Notes: generated from the sequence alone by a model not told the origin. Shown: positions 54,761-63,649, numbered from the stretch's first letter. The stretch: 64,000 nucleotides of DNA from Bradyrhizobium sp. CCBAU 53338 (GCF_015291665.1 NZ_CP030048.1:6917501-6981500); one strand, 5' to 3'. A program made the numbers and translations.

Positions 54761-54784
54761 ACAAGGGGAGAAGGAAGAAAACAC

Positions 54785-56014
54785 CTACTCGACCACCGGC
54801 TTGTCCGAGACCTCCCAGTCCTTGCCGTTGAAGATCTGCGTGAACAGCGTCTTCATCGGGGTGTAGTCGTCGGGGGTGTAGCTGTAAGTGACGCCGTCGA
54901 GGAAGAACGGCGAGTGGAAGCCGTTGAGGGTTGATGCCTGCTTCAGCACGTTGGCCCGCGTCAGATCATCGCCGCAGCGGCGCAGGATCTCGCCCATGGT
55001 GACGGCCTGGCCGTAGCCGGCATAGGCGATCGTGTTGTCGGGAGCGATGTTCGGCAGATATTTCTTGCGCAACTCTTCGAACGCCGTGGGACCCGGATCC
55101 TTTTCCCAGCGGCCGGGCCCGGCATCCTTCGCATAGCTGATCGAGACGATATCCTTCGCATTCTCGAAGCCTGCGGCGCTGAGAATGGACTTGCCGGTCG
55201 AGCCCGCCGAGAGCAGCTGCAGCGGCTTCCAGCCGAGTTCGGCGACCTTGCGGATCGACTGCGACGACGCCTTGCCGGTGGAGATGTTGTAGAAAACGTC
55301 CGCGCCCGACTTGGAGAGATTGATGAGCTGGGAATCGACCGTGGGATCGGTGAGATCGTAAGTCTGCTCCATGATGACGGATGCGGTGCCGCCGGCATCG
55401 GCCAGCACCTTCTTGAACGGACCCAGGAAGTCGCGGCCGAAATCGTCGTTCTGATAGAGGATACCGATCTTGGCGTTCGGCCTCACGGCGAGGACGTGCC
55501 GCGCCAGGATGCGCGCTTCGGTCGGATAGAGCGGGAGACCCGCCATCGTCCACTTGAACTCCTTGGGGTTATTCCACTTCGAGGCCCCGGTGTTGAGCAG
55601 CAGCTGCGGCACGCCCTTGGAGTTCAGGTATTTGTGCACGGCGGTCTGCGGCGCGGTGCCGAGCGAGCCGTAGAGCGCCAGCACCTCCTCCTGCTCGACC
55701 AGCCTCCGCGTCGCCTCGACGCATTTCGGCGCGCTGTACGCGTCGTCGAGCGTGAGGAAGTTGATCTTGCGCCCGTTGATGCCGCCTCCTTCATTGAGCA
55801 TCTGGAAATAGGCCTCGCCGACGCGGCCGAGCACGCCATAGAGCGAGCCGGGACCGGAATGAGGCACGGTCTGGCCGATCTTGATTTCGGTGTCGCTGGC
55901 ACCGGCGTCGTATTTCTTCTCGGCGGCCCAGACATAAGGCGCGGGCAAAACGGATGCGGCGATGGTGGCAAGCGCGGCGGCGCTGACATCGCGACGCGAA
56001 GGATTCTTCGTCAT
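54785..56014 (-). CDS. ABC transporter substrate-binding protein, branched-chain amino-acid type
   Basis: 409 residues from MTKNPSRRDV at 56014. A twin-arginine-like/Sec leader with RRDVSAAALATIAASVLPAPYVWA precedes the mature protein. The periplasmic-binding fold of the LivJ type is seen in TEIKIGQTVPHSGPGSLYGVLGRVGEAYF and INFLTLDDAYSAPKCVEATRRLVEQEEVLALYGSLGT (residues ~77-113). No permease or ATPase genes of the system are nearby, so this is an orphan. Such extra solute-binding proteins are common in Bradyrhizobium. Ligand unknown. Confidence 0.88.
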   Translation of the reverse strand: MTKNPSRRDVSAAALATIAASVLPAPYVWAAEKKYDAGASDTEIKIGQTVPHSGPGSLYGVLGRVGEAYFQMLNEGGGINGRKINFLTLDDAYSAPKCVEATRRLVEQEEVLALYGSLGTAPQTAVHKYLNSKGVPQLLLNTGASKWNNPKEFKWTMAGLPLYPTEARILARHVLAVRPNAKIGILYQNDDFGRDFLGPFKKVLADAGGTASVIMEQTYDLTDPTVDSQLINLSKSGADVFYNISTGKASSQSIRKVAELGWKPLQLLSAGSTGKSILSAAGFENAKDIVSISYAKDAGPGRWEKDPGPTAFEELRKKYLPNIAPDNTIAYAGYGQAVTMGEILRRCGDDLTRANVLKQASTLNGFHSPFFLDGVTYSYTPDDYTPMKTLFTQIFNGKDWEVSDKPVVE

Positions 56015-56129
56015 TGTTGTTTCTCTCCCTAATGCGCGCATTGTGCTGGCATCCGCACAGCTCGCAAGTAGGAAGTCGTCGATTTGCGACGCAATGGCGC
56101 TTAAATTACAGCGAATCTAGCGCCTAGAC

Positions 56130-57056
56130 TCAAGTTTTCTCGGCAACGACGACGAGGCCGCGCACCGGCTCGTTGTTCTCGTTGCGTGGCGAGGCGGGCT
56201 CCAGCGTGAGAAGCTTCAGTCCGGCGTGCGCGATCGCGCCGCGCACATATTCCGCGGAATGGGCATAGCGCAGGCCTTCGCCGAGCACGATGCCATCGCC
56301 CGCATGCGTCTCAAGCGTGAAGGCGAGCGTGCCGCCAGTCGCAAGCACGCGCTTCGTCTCAGTGAGCACCGGCGCGAGATCGGAGAGATAGACGAAAGCA
56401 TCCGCGGCGACGACGAGGTTTGCGCTGGCGTCCACCTTGCCGCGCAGGCCCTCGATCATGTCGGCGACTTCGAGCTCGGCGTAAAGCCCGGTCGCGCGCG
56501 CCTCCTTGATCATGCCTGACGACAGGTCGATGCCGATGAAATGATCGACCTGCTTGGCGAAGGCGGCGGCGGCAAGCCCCGTGCCGCAGCCGAGATCGAT
56601 GGTGCGCTTGAAGAAGGCCGGCTTCTTGGCGGCGACGCGCGCGGCCAGCACGGCCTTGAAGATCAGCGCGGGGGCGCGATAGCCGAGGTCGTTGATCAGC
56701 GCGTGCTCGAAGCGCGGCGCATATTGGTCGAACAGCGCCTGCACATAGGCCTTGGGCATCTCCGCCATCTGCGCGTCGCCAAGCCGCATCAGATGCAGGC
56801 CGGCGCCGTGCTGATCCTCAGGGTCGGAGTCGCGCGCCTTGCGGAATGCCGCGATGGCCTTGTCGCGCTCGCCGAGCTGCTGGCGGATTTCGCCGAGCGT
56901 GAACCAGGCCGAGGTGAAGTTCGGCGCCAGCTCGATCGCCTGCTCGATCAGGTCGGCGGCGGCGGGCAGGTCGCCCTTGAGCTGGAGGTCGCGCGCGAAC
57001 TCGAAACGGCGGTCGGCCATGAGATCGCCGGAGGTCAGGAACAGGCGGAGCGGCAT
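56130..57056 (-). CDS. TPR-containing SAM-dependent methyltransferase
   Basis: 308 residues. The first 80 hold about two TPR-like helical repeats (DLPAAADLIEQAIELAPNF, AWFTLGEIRQQLGERDKA), and the rest is a class I methyltransferase with the SAM loop IDLGCGTGLAAAAF and FIGIDLSSGMIKEA. The substrate is unknown; similar fusions act on proteins. The start MPLRLFLTSGDL at 57056 is kept because SGDL-ADRR is shared within the family; MADRRFEF at 57020 is the alternative. It is divergent from the exonuclease, 64 bases apart. Confidence 0.82.
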   Translation of the reverse strand: MPLRLFLTSGDLMADRRFEFARDLQLKGDLPAAADLIEQAIELAPNFTSAWFTLGEIRQQLGERDKAIAAFRKARDSDPEDQHGAGLHLMRLGDAQMAEMPKAYVQALFDQYAPRFEHALINDLGYRAPALIFKAVLAARVAAKKPAFFKRTIDLGCGTGLAAAAFAKQVDHFIGIDLSSGMIKEARATGLYAELEVADMIEGLRGKVDASANLVVAADAFVYLSDLAPVLTETKRVLATGGTLAFTLETHAGDGIVLGEGLRYAHSAEYVRGAIAHAGLKLLTLEPASPRNENNEPVRGLVVVAEKT

Positions 57057-57120
57057 TGGGAACCAGGAAGCGCAGCGGGTGATGACTCGAAGACGCGGTG
57101 GAGCGACCTATATACCAATC

Positions 57121-58158
57121 ATGCGCCCGCAAGACATCCTGCTGCCAACTGCTGACGGCCTGTGCTGCAAGCCCGGCGGCTTCCATATCGACCCCGTCCG
57201 CCCGGTGGAGCGAGCCCTGATCACCCACGGCCATTCCGACCACGCCCGCGCCGGCCATGGCGCGGTGCTGGCGACGCAGGAAACGCTCGACATGATGCGG
57301 CTGCGCTATGGCGAGAATTTTGCCGGATCGACGCAGGCGATCAGCTACGGCGAGGACATCAGGCTCGGCGACGTCCGCGTCAAATTCCACCCGGCCGGCC
57401 ATGTGCTGGGCTCGGCACAGATCGCGGTGACCTGCAAGGACACCTGCATCGTCGCCTCCGGCGACTACAAGGATGCGCCCGACCCGACCTGCGCACCGTT
57501 CGAGCTCGTCCCCTGCGACGTCTTCATCACCGAGGCCACGTTCGGCCTGCCGGTGTTTCGCCATGGCGATGCGGCCGACGAGGTGAAGAAGCTGCTCGCC
57601 TCGGTCGCATTGTTTCCCGAGCGCGCGCATCTCGTCGGCGCCTATTCGCTCGGCAAGGCGCAGCGCGTGATCGCGCTGCTGCGCAAGGCCGGCTATGACG
57701 CGCCGATCCATCTGCATGGCGCGATGGAATCGATCACGCATTACTACCAGAGCCGCGGCATCGACCTCGGCGAGCTCAGGCCGGCGACGGGCGTGAAGAA
57801 GGCTGCGCTCGCCGGCACCATCACGCTGGCGCCGCCCTCGGCGACATCAGACGTCTGGACGCGTCGGTTTCCCGATCCCGTCACCGCATTCGCGTCAGGG
57901 TGGATGCGCGTGCGCGCCCGCGCGCGGCAGCGCGGGATCGAACTGCCGCTGGTGATCTCCGACCACGCCGATTGGGACGGCCTCACCGCGACGATCGCCG
58001 CGACCGGCGCCGGCGAGATCTGGGTCACCCACGGCCAGGAAGACGCGCTGGTGCATTGGTGCAGGTCGCGCGGCCTGCGGGCGCAGCCGCTCGATCTCGT
58101 CGGCTATGGCGAGGAAGAGGAAGGCGAGCCGCCGCGCGCCAGAGAGGCCGAGGCATGA
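57121..58158 (+). CDS. ligase-associated DNA exonuclease (MBL fold)
   Basis: 345 residues from MRPQDILLPT at 57121. It is a beta-CASP/MBL nuclease: ALITHGHSDHARAGH (metal motif at 35-41), FHPAGHVLGSAQIAV, ASGDYKDAPDP, and the late HADWDGL metal residue. The family (TIGR04122 type) is the exonuclease of the ligase-associated repair set. The stop overlaps the ligase start by 4 bases, so the two proteins are made together. Confidence 0.94.
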   Translation: MRPQDILLPTADGLCCKPGGFHIDPVRPVERALITHGHSDHARAGHGAVLATQETLDMMRLRYGENFAGSTQAISYGEDIRLGDVRVKFHPAGHVLGSAQIAVTCKDTCIVASGDYKDAPDPTCAPFELVPCDVFITEATFGLPVFRHGDAADEVKKLLASVALFPERAHLVGAYSLGKAQRVIALLRKAGYDAPIHLHGAMESITHYYQSRGIDLGELRPATGVKKAALAGTITLAPPSATSDVWTRRFPDPVTAFASGWMRVRARARQRGIELPLVISDHADWDGLTATIAATGAGEIWVTHGQEDALVHWCRSRGLRAQPLDLVGYGEEEEGEPPRAREAEA

Positions 58159-59816
58159 ACCGCTTCGCCGAACTGCTCGACCGTCTCGCCTACGAGCCCG
58201 GCCGCAACAACAAGCTGCGCCTGCTCACCGGCTATTTCCGCGAAGTCGGCGATCCCGACCGCGGCTATGCGCTGGCCGCGCTCACCGGCGCGCTCAGCTT
58301 CAAGCACGCCAAGCCCGCGCTGATCCGCGACCTCATTGCCTCGCGCACGGACGAGGTGCTGTTCGGGTTGTCCTACGACTATGTCGGAGATCTCTCGGAG
58401 ACGGTCGCGCTGATGTGGCCGAAGGCGGAGCTGGCGGCCCACAACAACCCGCCTCCGCCGTCCCTGACCGAGGTCGTCACCACGCTGCGCACCCTTGGCA
58501 AGAGCGAGCTGCCGAAGCAGCTCGAGCGCTGGCTCGACGAGCTGGATGAGACCGGCCGCTGGGCGCTGCTGAAGCTTGTCACCGGCGCCATGCGTATCGG
58601 CATTTCCGCGCGGCTGGCGAAGACGGCCGCTGCCGCGCTTGGCGACAAGGACCCGCATGAGGTCGAGCTGATCTGGCCGGGTCTCAGCGCCCCCTATCTC
58701 GACCTGTTCGCCTGGCTGGAGGGCCGCGCCGAGAAACCCGTCAATCGCGATCCCACGCCGTTCCGGCCCGTGATGCTGGCGCATGCGATCGAGGACAGCG
58801 ATTTCGAAAACCTCGATCCCGCCGACTACGTCGCCGAATGGAAATGGGACGGCATCCGCGTGCAGGCGGTCGCCGGCCGCGACGACCAGGGGCAGATCAC
58901 CGCGCGGCTCTATTCGCGCACCGGCGAGGACATCACCGGCAGCTTTCCGGACCTCGTGCCGTCGCTGCGCCTGCCGGGCGCGATCGACGGCGAGCTCTTG
59001 ATCCTGCGCGAAGGGCGCGTACAGAGCTTCAACGTCCTGCAGCAGCGGCTCAACCGCAAGGCCGTCTCGCCGAAGCTGATCAGGGAGTTTCCGATTCACT
59101 TACGCGCCTACGATCTACTCGGTGACGACGAGAACGATCTGCGCGAGCTGCCGTTCGCGGAACGGCGCGAGCGGCTGGAGAGCTTCATCAACAAGCTCGG
59201 CGATCCCCGCATCGATCTCTCACCCACCGTTCCCTTCGCAAGCTGGGACGCGCTGACCGCGGCGCGCGCCGATCCGGCCTGCGCCGGCGCGGGCGAGGAT
59301 GCCGACGCCGTCGAAGGGGTCATGCTGAAGCGGCGCGATGCGGCCTATCTGCCGGGACGGCCGAAGGGGCAGTGGTGGAAGTGGAAGCGCGATCCGCACA
59401 TCATCGACGCCGTGCTGATGTATGCGCAACGCGGTCACGGCAAGCGCTCGTCCTATTATTCCGACTACACCTTTGGCGTCTGGACCGAGACCGAGAGCGG
59501 CGAGGAGTTGGTGCCGGTCGGCAAGGCCTATTTCGGCTTCACCGACGAGGAGTTGCTGCAGATCGACCGCTTCGTCCGTCGCAACACCACGGAAAAGTTC
59601 GGCCCCGTCCGCCATGTCGTGCACGAGGGCGACAAGGGGCTGGTGCTGGAGGTGGCCTTCGAGGGGCTGCAGCGCTCGCCGCGGCACAAATCCGGTGTCG
59701 CCATGCGTTTTCCCCGCATCAGCCGCCTGCGCTGGGACAAACCGCCGCGGGAGGCAGACCGACTGGAAACGCTGGAAAAAATGCTGAAGGCGGAGGCGGC
59801 GGAGATCGAGGCGTGA
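58155..59816 (+). CDS. ATP-dependent DNA ligase (LigB/cluster type)
   Basis: 553 residues. The adenylation lysine is Lys230 in YVAEWKWDGIRVQ; motif III is RLYSRTGEDIT, motif IV DGELL and motif V WWKWKRDP with the preceding EGVMLKR. An N-terminal helical DNA-binding domain of about 200 residues and a C-terminal OB domain (YTFGVWTETESGEELVPVGK) flank it. It is the ligase member (TIGR04120 type) of the Lhr-Exo-PdeM set. It is co-translated with the exonuclease upstream. Confidence 0.95.
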   Translation: MNRFAELLDRLAYEPGRNNKLRLLTGYFREVGDPDRGYALAALTGALSFKHAKPALIRDLIASRTDEVLFGLSYDYVGDLSETVALMWPKAELAAHNNPPPPSLTEVVTTLRTLGKSELPKQLERWLDELDETGRWALLKLVTGAMRIGISARLAKTAAAALGDKDPHEVELIWPGLSAPYLDLFAWLEGRAEKPVNRDPTPFRPVMLAHAIEDSDFENLDPADYVAEWKWDGIRVQAVAGRDDQGQITARLYSRTGEDITGSFPDLVPSLRLPGAIDGELLILREGRVQSFNVLQQRLNRKAVSPKLIREFPIHLRAYDLLGDDENDLRELPFAERRERLESFINKLGDPRIDLSPTVPFASWDALTAARADPACAGAGEDADAVEGVMLKRRDAAYLPGRPKGQWWKWKRDPHIIDAVLMYAQRGHGKRSSYYSDYTFGVWTETESGEELVPVGKAYFGFTDEELLQIDRFVRRNTTEKFGPVRHVVHEGDKGLVLEVAFEGLQRSPRHKSGVAMRFPRISRLRWDKPPREADRLETLEKMLKAEAAEIEA

Positions 59817-59839
59817 GGCATTCTATCTCGCCGCGACGG

Positions 59840-59880
59840 CAGCGCGCGCCCTCTCCCGCTTGCCGGGAGAGGTTGCAGCC
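59840..59880. repeat. short palindromic repeat
   Basis: CCCTCTCCCG-CTTG-CCGGGAGAGG type inverted repeat (near 59849-59872) between the ligase gene and a small gene. It is part of the palindromic family listed at 47306, 50056, 53162 and 62393. Confidence 0.5.
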
Positions 59881-60004
59881 AGCCCGCGGCGCCCGCACTG
59901 CCCGAATTAAAATGCGGTAAGCTGATTGACGCTCAGGTCAGGGTTCCCCATGTCCCCCGCCGTGACCTATAATCGGGGCGAATCCCCGCGAGGAGTTTTG
60001 TGAG

Positions 60005-60307
60005 ATGGCCCACGACGTCAGAGATTTGCCGGCCGGCCACAGCGATGGCCTGCACCGCTTTCTCGGCGGCTCACCGCTGGCGGTCGCGTTCCGCCTGGTG
60101 CTGCTCTCGATCCTGGTCGGCGTCGTGCTGGCCGCGATCGGCTTCGATCCGTGGAATATCCTCATCAGCATTCGCCTGCTGTTCCAGCGCATCTGGGATC
60201 TCGGCTTCGATGCCGTGAATTGGCTGTGGCGCTACTTCCTGCTCGGCGCCGTCATCGTGATCCCGATCTGGCTGCTGTCGCGCGTCTTCGGGTCGCCGCG
60301 ACGCTAG
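60005..60307 (+). CDS. DUF6460-like small membrane protein
   Basis: 100 residues from MAHDVRDLP at 60005. Two hydrophobic segments (AVAFRLVLLSILVGVVLAAIG and LWRYFLLGAVIVIPIWLLSRV) enclose an amphipathic helix with WDLGFDAVNWLW. From memory this is the DUF6460 family of Bradyrhizobiaceae, of unknown function. GCGAGGAG lies just upstream of the ATG. Confidence 0.75.
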   Translation: MAHDVRDLPAGHSDGLHRFLGGSPLAVAFRLVLLSILVGVVLAAIGFDPWNILISIRLLFQRIWDLGFDAVNWLWRYFLLGAVIVIPIWLLSRVFGSPRR

Positions 60308-60337
60308 AGTGAATCCGACACAGGGAGCCCGCAGCCG

Positions 60338-61072
60338 ATGCAACTACGCTTTGTCGGCTGCGGCGACGCCTTCGGCTCCGGTGGCAGGCTCAACACCTGC
60401 TTCCATATCTCGGGGCGTGAAGCCAACTTCCTGATCGATTGCGGCGCGTCGGCCCTGCCGGCACTGAAGCGGCTCGAGATCGAGCGCAGCGAGATCGATC
60501 TCATCCTCATCACGCATTTCCACGGCGATCATTTCGCCGGGCTGCCGTTCTTCCTGCTCGACGCGCAATTCTCGCGGCGGACACGGCCGCTGACGGTCGC
60601 GGGCCCGCGAGGCATCGAGACACGGCTCGCCTGCGCGATGGAGGTGCTGTTCGAGCATTCCTCCAAGACCAGGCAGCGCTTCGAGCTGAACGTGGTCGAA
60701 CTCGCGCCTGGGCAAGTCCAAGGCTTCGGCGCGGTGACTGTGACGCCCTACCCGGTCGTGCACGGCGACTCCGGCGGGCCGTTCCTGGCCTACCGCGTCG
60801 AGACCGAGGGCCGCACGCTCGCCTACAGCGCCGACACCGAATGGACTGATACACTCATTCCGCTGGCGCATGGCGCGGACCTTTTCATTGCCGAGGCCTA
60901 TATGTACGAGAAGGTGGTCAAGAACCATCTCAGCCTGAAGACCTTGGAACAGCATCTGCCAGCGATCGGCGCCAGACGCCTCGTGCTCACCCATATGAGC
61001 GACGACGTGCTGTCGCGTCTTGACGAGATCGCGCATCTCGCGGCCGAGGACGGCATGGTGCTGGTGTTCTGA
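60338..61072 (+). CDS. RNase Z-like MBL-fold hydrolase
   Basis: 244 residues. MQLRFVGCGDAFGSGGRLNT opens the family; the metal motif HFHGDHFAGLPFFL begins at His60. YPVVHGDSGGPFLAYRVE, YSADTEWTDTL and a late LVLTHMSDDV provide the other metal residues. It belongs to the RNase Z/AHL lactonase-like branch without the long exosite of RNase Z, so the substrate is open. It is 2 bases upstream of the MATE gene and probably shares its transcript. Confidence 0.85.
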   Translation: MQLRFVGCGDAFGSGGRLNTCFHISGREANFLIDCGASALPALKRLEIERSEIDLILITHFHGDHFAGLPFFLLDAQFSRRTRPLTVAGPRGIETRLACAMEVLFEHSSKTRQRFELNVVELAPGQVQGFGAVTVTPYPVVHGDSGGPFLAYRVETEGRTLAYSADTEWTDTLIPLAHGADLFIAEAYMYEKVVKNHLSLKTLEQHLPAIGARRLVLTHMSDDVLSRLDEIAHLAAEDGMVLVF

Positions 61073-61073
61073 C

Positions 61074-62441
61074 ATGCACGCCCCTGCTCATCCCAAGGTC
61101 GGCTCCCGCCAGGTCTTCGCCATCGCGGGCCCCGCGATGGTTGCGAACCTCACCACGCCGCTGATCGGCGTGGTCTCGACCACCGCGATCGGACGGCTCG
61201 ACGATGCCGCGCTGCTCGGCGGCGTCGCGATGGCCTCCGTCATCTTCGACTGCCTGTTCTGGCTGTTCGGCTTCCTGCGCATGAGCACGCTCGCCTTCAC
61301 CGCGCAGGCGCTCGGCGCCGGCGAGACGCGCGAAGAGACCGTGATCCTGGTGCGCGGATTCATCGTCGCAGGCCTGATCGGCGGCGCGCTGATCGTGCTG
61401 CAGTTGCCGCTGGCCGGCATCCTGTTCGACCTGATGGGCGGCAGCGCGGGCGTGACGCACGCCGCCAAAACCTATTTCATGATCCGGATCTGGTCGTCGC
61501 CCTTCGCGTTCGCCAACTACGTCATCCTCGGCTGGCTGGTCGGGCAGGCCCGCGCCAATCCGGCGCTCGCGCTCCAGGTCGCCATCAACCTCATCAACAT
61601 GGCGGCGACGATCTTGCTGGTGCTGGTCTACGACACCGGCATCGCGGGCGCCGCCATCGCCGCGCTGTTGTCCGAGGGCATCGGCTTCGTGCTCGGCGTC
61701 GTCGTCTGCCGGCGCCATGCGCATGGCGGCTTTGCCGTTCCCCGCGCAATTCTGTTCGACCGCGCCAAGCTGATGCGGCTGCTGTCGGTGAATTCCGACA
61801 TCATGATTCGCACCGCGGCGCTGACCACCGTATTTCTGTTCTTCACCGCCAAGGGCGCGCGCGCCGGCGACGTGACGCTGGCCGCAAATTCCGTGCTCAA
61901 CAATTTCCTGCTGGTCAGCGCCTTCTTCCTCGACGGCCTCGCCAACGCCGCCCAGCAGCTCTGCGGCCGCACCTTTGGCGCGCGCGATGCCAGGGGATTT
62001 GCGGATTCGACAAGGCTGGTGCTGCTGTGGGGCCTCGGCTTCGCGCTGGTCGTCGCGGTGCTGTTTGCGACGTTCGGGCCCGATATCATCAATTTCATGA
62101 CCACAAGCGAGGACGTTCGTCGCGCCGCGCACGAGTTCCTGCCGTTCATCGTGCTGGCGCCGATCCCCGGCGTGTTCGCGTTCGGCTTCGACGGCATCTA
62201 TGTCGGCGCCACCTGGGCGCGCGAGATGCGCAACCTGATGCTGGCCTCGCTCGCGATCTTCTTCGGCATCTGGCTGGCGCTGCAATCGCTGGGCAATGCC
62301 GGACTGTGGTGCGCGCTGCTCGCGTTCTATGTCGCACGCGGGGGATTGCAGGGCGCGAGGTATCCAGCGCTGTACCGGGCGACGTTTCTTTCTTCTCCTT
62401 CTCCCCGCTTGCGGGGGCGCGACGAGCAAAGCTCGCTCTGA
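61074..62441 (+). CDS. MATE-family efflux transporter
   Basis: 455 residues from MHAPAHPKVG at 61074. About twelve helices in two halves, with the family marks IAGPAMVANLTTPLIGVVSTT, LFWLFGFLRMSTLAFTAQALG and, in the second half, NNFLLVSAFFLDGLANAAQQLCG (near 285-305). Substrate is unknown. The last 15 or so residues (SSPSPRLRGRDEQSSL) are encoded by a palindromic repeat at about 62393-62450, which also supplies the stop codon; a normal C-terminus would lie near ALYRATFL. Confidence 0.9.
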   Translation: MHAPAHPKVGSRQVFAIAGPAMVANLTTPLIGVVSTTAIGRLDDAALLGGVAMASVIFDCLFWLFGFLRMSTLAFTAQALGAGETREETVILVRGFIVAGLIGGALIVLQLPLAGILFDLMGGSAGVTHAAKTYFMIRIWSSPFAFANYVILGWLVGQARANPALALQVAINLINMAATILLVLVYDTGIAGAAIAALLSEGIGFVLGVVVCRRHAHGGFAVPRAILFDRAKLMRLLSVNSDIMIRTAALTTVFLFFTAKGARAGDVTLAANSVLNNFLLVSAFFLDGLANAAQQLCGRTFGARDARGFADSTRLVLLWGLGFALVVAVLFATFGPDIINFMTTSEDVRRAAHEFLPFIVLAPIPGVFAFGFDGIYVGATWAREMRNLMLASLAIFFGIWLALQSLGNAGLWCALLAFYVARGGLQGARYPALYRATFLSSPSPRLRGRDEQSSL

Positions 62442-62465
62442 GAAGGTCGGGATTGAGGGGGAGTC
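62393..62465. repeat. palindromic repeat forming the end of the MATE gene
   Basis: CTTCTCCCCGCTTGCGGGG then a GAGCAAAGCTC hairpin, then GAGAAGGTCGGGATTGAGGGG. It follows the same scheme as other CTTCTCCC-type elements. The MATE stop codon (62439-62441) lies inside it. Confidence 0.6.
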
Positions 62466-62551
62466 TCCGCAAGGGCGGTGAGAGTGGGATTCCCGGAGAG
62501 TTCCCTCACTCCTCTCCCCACACGCGGACCAACGCAGGAGAGACGAAGAGC

Positions 62552-63649
62552 CTACATCCCCGGCCAGTCTTCCGCCGTCAGCGTCGCAGCATCGGCGCCG
62601 ACAATCTCCGACAGCGAATCCCGTCCCGTGCGCAGCAGTGTCGAGGTGAGGTCGCGCTTGATCTCGTCGACGAGGCCGAGGCCCTTGTAGACCAGCGACG
62701 AATAGAGCTGGATCAGGCTGGCACCGGCGCGGATTTTCGTCAGCGCGGCGCCGCCGGAGTCCACGCCACCGACGCCGATCAGCGGGAATGCGCCTTCGAC
62801 GCGCACATAGGTCTCCGCGACCATGCGCGTCGACAGGCGGAACAGTGGCCGGCCGGACAGGCCGCCCTGCTCCTTCGCGCGCATCTCCTCGCGCAGCGTG
62901 CTCGGCCGTGCGATCGTCGTGTTCGACACGATCATGCCGTCGACCCGGCGCGAGCGCGCGACCTGCACGACGTCGTCGAGCTGGGCAAGGCTGAGATCGG
63001 GCGCGATCTTGAGCAGCACCGGCGTGTCACCGGCCTTCTGCCTGACACGCTCGCGCGCATCGATCACCCGTCCGAGCAAATCGTCGAGCAGCGCGCCTTC
63101 CTGCAGATTGCGCAGACCGGGCGTGTTGGGCGAGGAGACGTTGACGGTGAAATAGCTCGCGACCGGCGCGAAGGTCTCGATCAGCTTGACGTAATCGGCG
63201 ACGCGATCGGGCGAATCCTTGTTGGCGCCGACATTGACGCCGACGATGCCGCCGTTCGCCGCGCGCGCGGCAAGCCGGCGCAGCACCGCTTCAGCGCCGT
63301 CGTTGTTGAAGCCCATGCGGTTGATGACGGCCTCATCCCGCTCGAGGCGAAACAGCCGCGGCCTCGGATTGCCTCCTTGCGGCTTCGGCGTCACCGAGCC
63401 GATCTCGACGAAGCCGAAGCCGAGCCGCAGCAGCGCATCGGGCACCTCAGCGCTCTTGTCGAAGCCCGCAGCCATGCCGATCGGGTTGGGAAAGTTGAGC
63501 CCGAAGGCGCGCACGGCGAGCTTGGGATCATCGGTGCGCGGCTTCACCGGCGGCAGGAAGCGCAGGCCCTGGATCGCGAGCCGGTGTGCGTCTTCCGGAT
63601 CGAGCCAGCGCAGCACCGGCAGCGAGAAAGCATCGAAAGCGCGGATCAC
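62552..63649 (-). CDS. pyrD: dihydroorotate dehydrogenase (quinone), class 2
   Basis: 365 residues. The N-terminal amphipathic helices (FDAFSLPVLRWLDPEDAHRLA) anchor the enzyme to the membrane for quinone reduction. The FMN barrel carries NPIGMAAGFDKSAEVPDAL, FTVNVSSPNTPGLRNLQ (the class 2 catalytic Ser), VLLKIAPDL and LIGVGGVDSGG. It makes orotate in pyrimidine synthesis. Its start overlaps the DUF952 stop by 4 bases. Confidence 0.95.
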   Translation of the reverse strand: MIRAFDAFSLPVLRWLDPEDAHRLAIQGLRFLPPVKPRTDDPKLAVRAFGLNFPNPIGMAAGFDKSAEVPDALLRLGFGFVEIGSVTPKPQGGNPRPRLFRLERDEAVINRMGFNNDGAEAVLRRLAARAANGGIVGVNVGANKDSPDRVADYVKLIETFAPVASYFTVNVSSPNTPGLRNLQEGALLDDLLGRVIDARERVRQKAGDTPVLLKIAPDLSLAQLDDVVQVARSRRVDGMIVSNTTIARPSTLREEMRAKEQGGLSGRPLFRLSTRMVAETYVRVEGAFPLIGVGGVDSGGAALTKIRAGASLIQLYSSLVYKGLGLVDEIKRDLTSTLLRTGRDSLSEIVGADAATLTAEDWPGM

